Of a stretch of 10,403 nt of DNA, positions 6,760 to 10,403 are shown piece after piece. Within the stretch, counting starts at the first letter, position 1. Every line of letters starts with the position of its first letter. A program made the translations under genes and the position numbers. This DNA is from Lactobacillus sp. (GTDB lineage Bacteria; Pseudomonadota; Alphaproteobacteria; RF32; CAG-239). The stretch spans positions 1 to 10,403 of the forward strand of contig JAISFX010000019.1 in assembly GCA_031263385.1 (NCBI GenBank), given 5' to 3'. The notes under the pieces were generated by a model. It made no database searches and was not told the origin of the DNA. It worked only from the letters and a program-made list of their open reading frames with translations.

Positions 6760-8114
6760 TGGTGTTTAATTGGGTAAAAAATACATTCGTCAAAAGTGCC
6801 GGCAAACAAGCTGCACATAGTGAATATACCCCAAAACCATTCAAGGTAGTGGTTGTAGAGTTTGCTGACAATGTTGAAAGCAACAGCGGAGAAAGCATCG
6901 CCTCATTCTTAAATAAAAAAGAAGCCCTAAATGTTACCTATTATAATGAGCTATTCAACAAAAGCTTCTTGAATCTTGAGAACAAAACCCTCTTTGACTT
7001 AATTGATAAAGGGCAAGACATTCTCGATAAAACAGGCTCTGATGTCCTCATTTGGGGTTATCGCGAAGGTGCTAGAATAAGACTAAACTTTCAATCAGAC
7101 CGCCAATATGAAACCGAAGGCTTCTCTTTCTTGTCATTAATGGACAGCATTTATATACCGGCATATTTCATTGAACCCGGCTACCCTTTCCCTGAAAGCA
7201 TCGGCAACATAATCTACGGAGCAGTCATCAGCGCCCGCAAATCTCCTGACCGAGAAAGCAAAATCCAAAAGAAATATCTCCTGAAAAAGATTATAGACAT
7301 CCTGTCTAAAGAGAACTCCTCTAAGATTCTCTCTGTAGAATATATGCCTTACATCATGAACTTTTTGGGGATTATATATTTAAGCTTTTCGTTTGATAAC
7401 TCTGATGATAAAGATTTCAAAATCGTCAAAAACCTCTTCGAGACAGCCATCAAACATCAAGACCTCATCACCAACCCCATTCACCTTGGCTGCATATACA
7501 ACCACCTCGGTCAGCTTTATGACTGCGCCGCCGACCATATGTCAAAGAAAAACTCGGCCTATTTCAAAGGGGCCATAACCTATTATCGTAACGCCCAAAA
7601 ATACCTCAGCAAATATAACTACCCTTATGATTATGGCTATATATCCAATAAGCTATCTGATTTGTTTTTCAACTTTTGGAAAAAGACCGAAGACATCCAA
7701 GCCCTGCGCGATTCTGTGTTCCAACTAAGAGAAGCCGAAAAGATTTATACATATGCCCTGTTCCCTGAGTTTTGGTCATCAATCCAAGGCAAGCTCGGTC
7801 ACCTTTTATCAATCTTAGGCAAACTCACCAATAGTTCAGAGATATCTGACCTTGCCATTGCCAGCTACAAAAACCAGCAAAAGATAATTACCGAGCGCAG
7901 AGACCCTCTTTCTTGGGCAAAGATACAAGAAAAAATCGGCGAGATATATTATACCATGGGCAAACGTGATCTTGATAAAGACCTTCTCGAAGAAGCTTTA
8001 GAATATTTTCATGACGCGCTTTATATTTTTGAGAACATGCATCTTGATAATGAGGTCAAAGTCTTAACCACCAATATCAATAAAACCAGTCAAAATCTAC
8101 ATGCAATAAATTAG
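6759..8114 (+). CDS. Cytosolic TPR-repeat protein with TolB-like N-terminal domain
   Basis: A 451-residue protein without a signal peptide or membrane segments, so probably cytoplasmic. Residues 28-115 alternate strands and helices (FKVVVVEFADN...SDVLIWGYREGARIRLNFQ) in the style of the TolB-like or adenylate-cyclase-associated domain, in which a short protein finds a target name and reports a level; no catalytic motif is visible. Residues 120-235 are mixed helical with no recognisable motif. From 240 onward come four TPR-type units of 47-49 residues, each opening with Pro and a Leu/Ile-Gly pair, a type common in alphaproteobacteria. TPR arrays bind proteins, so a scaffold role with the membrane protein encoded immediately upstream is plausible, since the genes overlap by one base. 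The product is not identified with any named protein. The start is fixed by the TAATG overlap. Confidence 0.75.
   Translation: MVFNWVKNTFVKSAGKQAAHSEYTPKPFKVVVVEFADNVESNSGESIASFLNKKEALNVTYYNELFNKSFLNLENKTLFDLIDKGQDILDKTGSDVLIWGYREGARIRLNFQSDRQYETEGFSFLSLMDSIYIPAYFIEPGYPFPESIGNIIYGAVISARKSPDRESKIQKKYLLKKIIDILSKENSSKILSVEYMPYIMNFLGIIYLSFSFDNSDDKDFKIVKNLFETAIKHQDLITNPIHLGCIYNHLGQLYDCAADHMSKKNSAYFKGAITYYRNAQKYLSKYNYPYDYGYISNKLSDLFFNFWKKTEDIQALRDSVFQLREAEKIYTYALFPEFWSSIQGKLGHLLSILGKLTNSSEISDLAIASYKNQQKIITERRDPLSWAKIQEKIGEIYYTMGKRDLDKDLLEEALEYFHDALYIFENMHLDNEVKVLTTNINKTSQNLHAIN
7476..8063 (+). repeat. Four TPR-type units of 47-49 codons
   Basis: Units begin at Pro240, Pro289, Pro336 and Pro383 of the protein (PIHLGCIYNHLGQLY, PYDYGYISNKLSDLF, PEFWSSIQGKLGHLL, PLSWAKIQEKIGEIY). 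Each continues with an Ala-rich second helix such as ALEYFHDAL. The DNA copies are well diverged, so these are protein repeats and not recent duplications. Confidence 0.7.
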
Positions 8115-8674
8115 GCTCTTTGCTTTTTAGCGTTCATAATCAAAGACATCTTATTTTCATTATTCTTCATTGATACCATAGCATTATTTGTAGCATTACC
8201 GATGGCTTCTTCATGCCCCAAGGTCACTGCATTAAAATATCTTATAGCTTTTTGATTGTCTTTGTTATCCTTCGGAGGATATACCTTCATAACCGCAGAG
8301 CGAACGTTTTCGCCTCCATAAAGCATCTCTCCAATCATCTTTGGCAACCTTTTGCCATGAGATGATGCTTCGGCTCTTTCTCCTCGGCTATTAATCATAT
8401 AGACGCTGTCTTTAACCTTAACAGCATCTCCATTTTTTTCAAAACCACTCTCGATTCCTATATATAAATCGAAAGTTTCGCCTTTTTTATCGGCAATCTT
8501 TTTAACGCCCTCAGCTCGGTTTTTCGCACCCAGTCTTATCTGACTAACATCCAAAGCATCTCTTTGCACTCCTGAATAAACATGGAACGCCTTTACCTGA
8601 ACATCTTCTCCAAAAACTTTTTTTATTGCTTTAACCTTATTGAGACTTTTGTTCCCAACAGCAATTTTCTTCAA
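8111..8674 (-). CDS. DUF84/YjjX-type inosine/xanthosine triphosphatase
   Basis: A 187-residue protein matching the non-canonical purine NTPase family that hydrolyses ITP/XTP and keeps damaged purines out of nucleic acids. Visible are the opening KKIAVGN with N..K.KAIK.VF, SGV at 34-36, GAKNRA at 49-54, GIESG at 73-77 (the acidic metal-binding loop), and S.GKRLP at 105-111. Family length is about 170-190. The last third is atypical: instead of the usual G..LT.G...R segment it has a Lys/Asn/Met-rich tail, so exact substrate preference is uncertain. The start codon is TTG, discussed separately. The stop overlaps the convergent TPR gene by four bases. No convincing -35/-10 pair was found upstream, although a TATAAT occurs on the minus strand at 8729-8734. 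Confidence 0.82.
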   Translation of the reverse strand: MKKIAVGNKSLNKVKAIKKVFGEDVQVKAFHVYSGVQRDALDVSQIRLGAKNRAEGVKKIADKKGETFDLYIGIESGFEKNGDAVKVKDSVYMINSRGERAEASSHGKRLPKMIGEMLYGGENVRSAVMKVYPPKDNKDNQKAIRYFNAVTLGHEEAIGNATNNAMVSMKNNENKMSLIMNAKKQRA

Positions 8675-8686
8675 CTCATGTATCCT
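8672..8686 (-). promoter_or_regulatory. Ribosome site and TTG start of the DUF84 gene, with an out-of-frame ATG inside
   Basis: Minus strand reads AGGA (8683-8686), TAC, ATG (8677-8679), AG, TTG (8672-8674). AGGA to TTG is 8 nt, an optimal spacing. The ATG is only 3 nt from AGGA and reads ATG AGT TGA, ending across the TTG. No in-frame ATG lies nearby, and family proteins begin at this point, so TTG is the start. Confidence 0.65.
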
Positions 8687-8772
8687 AATTTTGTGAATTT
8701 TTATAATATTTTACAATAATTAGAAACTATTATAAAATTTTTCTTAAGTAAACTATTTTTTTTGAAGCATAT

Positions 8773-8794
8773 AAAAAAGGTCGCAGAACGCGAC
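8773..8794 (-). terminator. Rho-independent terminator of tRNA-Gly(CCC)
   Basis: On the minus strand GTCGC, loop GTTCT, GCGAC, then C and six T. The hairpin is 33 bp downstream of the tRNA 3' end, with the T tract pointing away from the tRNA. Confidence 0.8.
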
Positions 8795-8827
8795 ACTAGA
8801 ACGGGTTAAGAAACCACTAGGTAGAAT

Positions 8828-8901
8828 TGGAGCGGGTGAAGGGAATCGAACCCTCGTCATAAGCTTGGGAAGCTTCCGCTCTACCATTGAGCTACACCCG
8901 C
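8828..8901 (-). tRNA. tRNA-Gly, anticodon CCC
   Basis: A 74-nt gene including an encoded CCA end. The acceptor strand GCGGGTG pairs with CACCCGC. The D arm is GCTC...GAGC, the anticodon loop TTCCCAA gives anticodon CCC (reads GGG), and the T arm is AGGG TTCGATT CCCT. The sequence closely resembles E. coli glyU from memory. The outermost anticodon-stem pair (position 27-43) is G against A, a mismatch; the inner four pairs are intact. Confidence 0.95.
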
Positions 8902-8911
8902 ATTAAGACGA

Positions 8912-8939
8912 AATATAAACCCCTCAACTTAAATTTCAA
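8912..8939 (-). promoter_or_regulatory. Promoter of tRNA-Gly(CCC)
   Basis: On the minus strand TTGAAA (5 of 6) is followed after 16 bp by TATATT (5 of 6). The -10 ends 10 nt before the tRNA 5' end, fitting a very short precursor leader. Confidence 0.75.
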
Positions 8940-9008
8940 CACCCAATTAACATTATCAACCCGCTTAAACAAAAAAACGAAATTAGGTTTATATGACTAA
9001 TCCCTTTA

Positions 9009-9040
9009 CACTTTAAGGGCAATCCATTGCACTTAAAGTG
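9009..9040. repeat. 32-bp nearly perfect palindrome between the tRNA-Gly loci
   Basis: Outer arms CACTTTAAG and CTTAAAGTG pair over 9 bp, then one G/A mismatch, then GCAAT and ATTGC pair around a central CC. No T tract follows on either side, so it is not a typical terminator. It may be an operator for a dimeric regulator, a REP-like element, or an RNA hairpin in tRNA read-through. Confidence 0.65.
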
Positions 9041-9052
9041 GCGCCCGCATAT

Positions 9053-9085
9053 AAAAAAAGAGGCTCTCGTCTGAGAACCTCTTTT
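9053..9085 (-). terminator. Terminator of the interrupted tRNA-Gly(GCC) gene, possibly bidirectional
   Basis: AGAGG/CCTCT and TCTC/GAGA stems with one C/A mismatch and loop GTCT. On the minus strand a run of seven T follows, ideal for termination just after the tRNA 3' end at 9093. On the plus strand the hairpin is followed by only four T, so activity in that direction would be weaker. Confidence 0.8.
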
Positions 9086-9092
9086 CCTTAAT

Positions 9093-9142
9093 TGGAGCGG
9101 GCGAAGGGATTCGAACCCTCGACATCAACCTTGGCAAGGTTA
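9093..9142 (-). pseudogene. 3' fragment of tRNA-Gly(GCC), 5' part missing
   Basis: The minus strand carries the anticodon arm (AACC TTGCCAA GGTT, anticodon GCC), variable loop, T arm GAGGG TTCGAAT CCCTT and the acceptor 3' strand CGCCCGC followed by TCCA. The expected 5' acceptor strand and D arm are absent; sequence upstream of the anticodon stem is unrelated and AT-rich. The tRNA is therefore cut at the anticodon stem, the usual crossover place for tyrosine integrases, and an integrase gene starts 183 bp away. This copy cannot make a tRNA. An intact gene should be restored at the far end of the element or exist elsewhere. Confidence 0.9.
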
Positions 9143-9267
9143 GAGTTAACTAAAACATCATTTTTCATTTTTATTCAAAACCTTTTACAATCCCCAATAT
9201 ATACATTGTATTTTACGATATGTTAATATATTTTAAAACATAATGCAATATCATTTTACACAATAAC

Positions 9268-9304
9268 TGGTACCCATACGGTACCCCATAACAACTGGGT
9301 ACCA
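9268..9304. repeat. Cluster of three GGTACC palindromes upstream of the integrase
   Basis: GGTACC occurs at 9269-9274, 9280-9285 and 9298-9303. The first two are direct copies 11 bp apart (GGTACCCATA, GGTACCCCATA), about one helical turn. The first and third form an inverted pair, TGGTACCCA and TGGGTACCA. They end 20 bp before the integrase start, so they may be integrase arm sites or an operator controlling the integrase. Confidence 0.6.
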
Positions 9305-9324
9305 ATTTTAACAAGGTAGGATAC

Positions 9325-10403
9325 ATGCCAAAACTAACTAAATCATTTATAGATAAGCTTCTGTTAGGCGGAGACTATACAGAATGGGATGATGCTCTCC
9401 CCGGATTTGGGATAAGAGTTAGAGGAACTGTCAAAACATGGATAGTAAAATACAGAAATAGCGAGGGTAGGCAACGTAAGATGTCTATAGGGCGCTCCAC
9501 TTCTACAACTCCTGATGAGGCACGAGCACTAGCAAAAAAGTATATAGGACAAGTTGCAAGTGGTTACGATCCTGCAGAAGGTAAAATCGAAATAAGAAAC
9601 GCTATAACTGTCTCAGAGCTTTGTGATCTATACATAAAAGATAAAGGTTGGTTAGCTACCGGAAGAAAAGATAAAAAAGCCAGCACCATCGCAATGGATA
9701 AAAGCAGAATAGAGCGGCATGTCAAACCTTTGCTAGGAAAAAGAAAAGTCATATCCCTAACTCAACAAGACCTTTTTAATTTTATGAAAGATGTTAGCGA
9801 TGGTCGAACAGCAAAAAATGAAAAAAGTGATAATCTAAGAGGAAGAATTATTGTAAAAGGAGGGCCAGGTGCTGCAGCTAGAACTATGGGAATGTTTGGA
9901 GCTATATTACAATATGCAGCATTCAACAATTTTATCCAAACTAATCCTGCCCATGGCATTGCGAAGCCCCAGGGAGAAGAGAAAAAAGAAAGACTTAGCA
10001 TAAACAAAATACAAATACTTGGTAAGCTTATGAATAATGTCATAGGAGAACTAAATAGCTCCGGACTAGACGCAATAAGGCTTCTTCTATTAACTGGCTG
10101 TCGTAAAATGGAGATTCTTTCGCTAAAATGGAACATGATAGATTTTGAAAATCAATGTTTCCTATTTGATGATACAAAAACAGGGCGCCAAACTAGGCCT
10201 ATTGGAGCCTCTGCTTGCAAACTATTAAAAGATATGAAAAATAGCTCTAGATCAAACTGGGTATTCCCAGCTACAATAGGCAACGGACATTATGTGGGGC
10301 TTCCAAAACTCTTAGATACTCTGTCAAAACGCAAATTTGATAAAAAAGACAAATCACCAGCGCTAGATATAATAATAACCGCTCACATGCTTAGACATAC
10401 ATA
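9325..10403 (+). CDS. int: Tyrosine site-specific integrase, C-terminus beyond window
   Basis: An open frame of 359 codons running off the right edge. Residues 1-82 form the arm-type DNA-binding domain of the DUF4102-like integrases (LPGFGIRVRG, then VKYRN..GRQRKMSIGR, EARALA, and SGYDP). A core-binding SAM-like domain covers about 93-215. The catalytic domain shows Arg260 in TGCRKMEIL, Lys285 in DDTKTGR, and HMLRHT with His354 and Arg357. The distal His/Trp and the Tyr nucleophile lie past the edge, so activity cannot be confirmed. AAGG lies 8 nt before the ATG. The enzyme would cut and join DNA at the tRNA-Gly(GCC) attachment site. Its codon use, with AGA/AGG/ATA and many Lys, looks somewhat different from the chromosomal genes, fitting foreign origin. 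Confidence 0.93.
   Translation, partial: MPKLTKSFIDKLLLGGDYTEWDDALPGFGIRVRGTVKTWIVKYRNSEGRQRKMSIGRSTSTTPDEARALAKKYIGQVASGYDPAEGKIEIRNAITVSELCDLYIKDKGWLATGRKDKKASTIAMDKSRIERHVKPLLGKRKVISLTQQDLFNFMKDVSDGRTAKNEKSDNLRGRIIVKGGPGAAARTMGMFGAILQYAAFNNFIQTNPAHGIAKPQGEEKKERLSINKIQILGKLMNNVIGELNSSGLDAIRLLLLTGCRKMEILSLKWNMIDFENQCFLFDDTKTGRQTRPIGASACKLLKDMKNSSRSNWVFPATIGNGHYVGLPKLLDTLSKRKFDKKDKSPALDIIITAHMLRHT

Larger units (their letters stand above)
9127..10403 (+). mobile_element. Left end of an integrated element (prophage, ICE or island) in tRNA-Gly(GCC)
   Basis: The boundary is placed at the anticodon arm of the tRNA fragment, whose AACCTT/AAGGTT arms at 9127-9141 form a symmetric core suited to a tyrosine recombinase. 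To the right follow about 180 bp of AT-rich attachment-arm sequence with a GGTACC cluster, then the integrase. The element continues past the window, so its type and size are unknown. The exact crossover base cannot be set without the other end. Confidence 0.8.

Noticed and set aside
8913..8994. Inverted pair ATATAAACC (8913-8921) and GGTTTATAT (8986-8994)
   Set aside because: The left arm overlaps the tRNA promoter -10 and the arms are 64 bp apart in AT-rich DNA; chance is likely.
9042..9048. Minus-strand GCGGGCG just after the second terminator, identical to a tRNA-Gly acceptor 5' strand
   Set aside because: No D arm or other tRNA sequence follows; seven bases are not enough to call a tRNA remnant.
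9143..9267. Promoter boxes for the integrase in the AT-rich stretch
   Set aside because: Several partial -10-like hexamers occur but none pairs with a -35 at suitable spacing; nothing better than background.
9762..10136. 124-codon minus-strand open frame inside the integrase
   Set aside because: Antisense to well-conserved integrase catalytic motifs; hydrophobic by composition only.

Overview
The window looks like chromosome from an AT-rich alphaproteobacterium. The main evidence is the minus-strand cluster DUF3576 lipoprotein, leuS, lptE, a gene order typical of Alphaproteobacteria (holA usually follows, which would lie beyond the left edge). The low GC and short intergenic gaps would suit a host-associated or gut lineage, but that is inference.

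Layout. (1) Positions 1-3457, minus strand: a tight cluster encoding a DUF3576 lipoprotein, leucyl-tRNA synthetase and the LPS-assembly lipoprotein LptE (cut by the window edge), with a good promoter at 3489-3516. (2) Positions 3567-8114, plus strand, divergent from the first cluster: an RsmB-type rRNA cytosine methyltransferase; a protein with the ketopantoate reductase (PanE/ApbA) fold whose cofactor and catalytic residues are gone; a multi-pass membrane protein of the WecA/MraY phosphosugar-transferase type that also lacks the family's catalytic aspartates; and a soluble protein with a TolB-like N-terminal domain and four 47-49 residue TPR-type repeats. Start/stop overlaps couple the first gene to the second and the third to the fourth. 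(3) Positions 8111-8674, minus strand: a DUF84/YjjX-type non-canonical purine NTPase that starts at TTG and overlaps the TPR gene tail to tail. (4) Positions 8675-9324 hold no protein gene. They contain a tRNA-Gly(CCC) gene with promoter and terminator, a 32-bp palindrome, a second tRNA terminator, and the 3' part only of a tRNA-Gly(GCC) gene. (5) From about 9127 to the right edge: the end of an integrated element, with an attachment site in the tRNA-Gly(GCC) anticodon arm, a GGTACC-rich repeat cluster, and a tyrosine integrase gene running off the window.

The housekeeping genes concern translation (leuS, rsmB, tRNA-Gly), envelope biogenesis (lptE, DUF3576) and nucleotide-pool cleaning (DUF84). 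The most unusual part is the run 4745-8114, where two consecutive genes encode apparent pseudoenzymes followed by a TPR scaffold. Its function cannot be read from sequence. The clearest mobile-DNA signal is the tRNA-Gly(GCC) gene interrupted by the integrase-bearing element.
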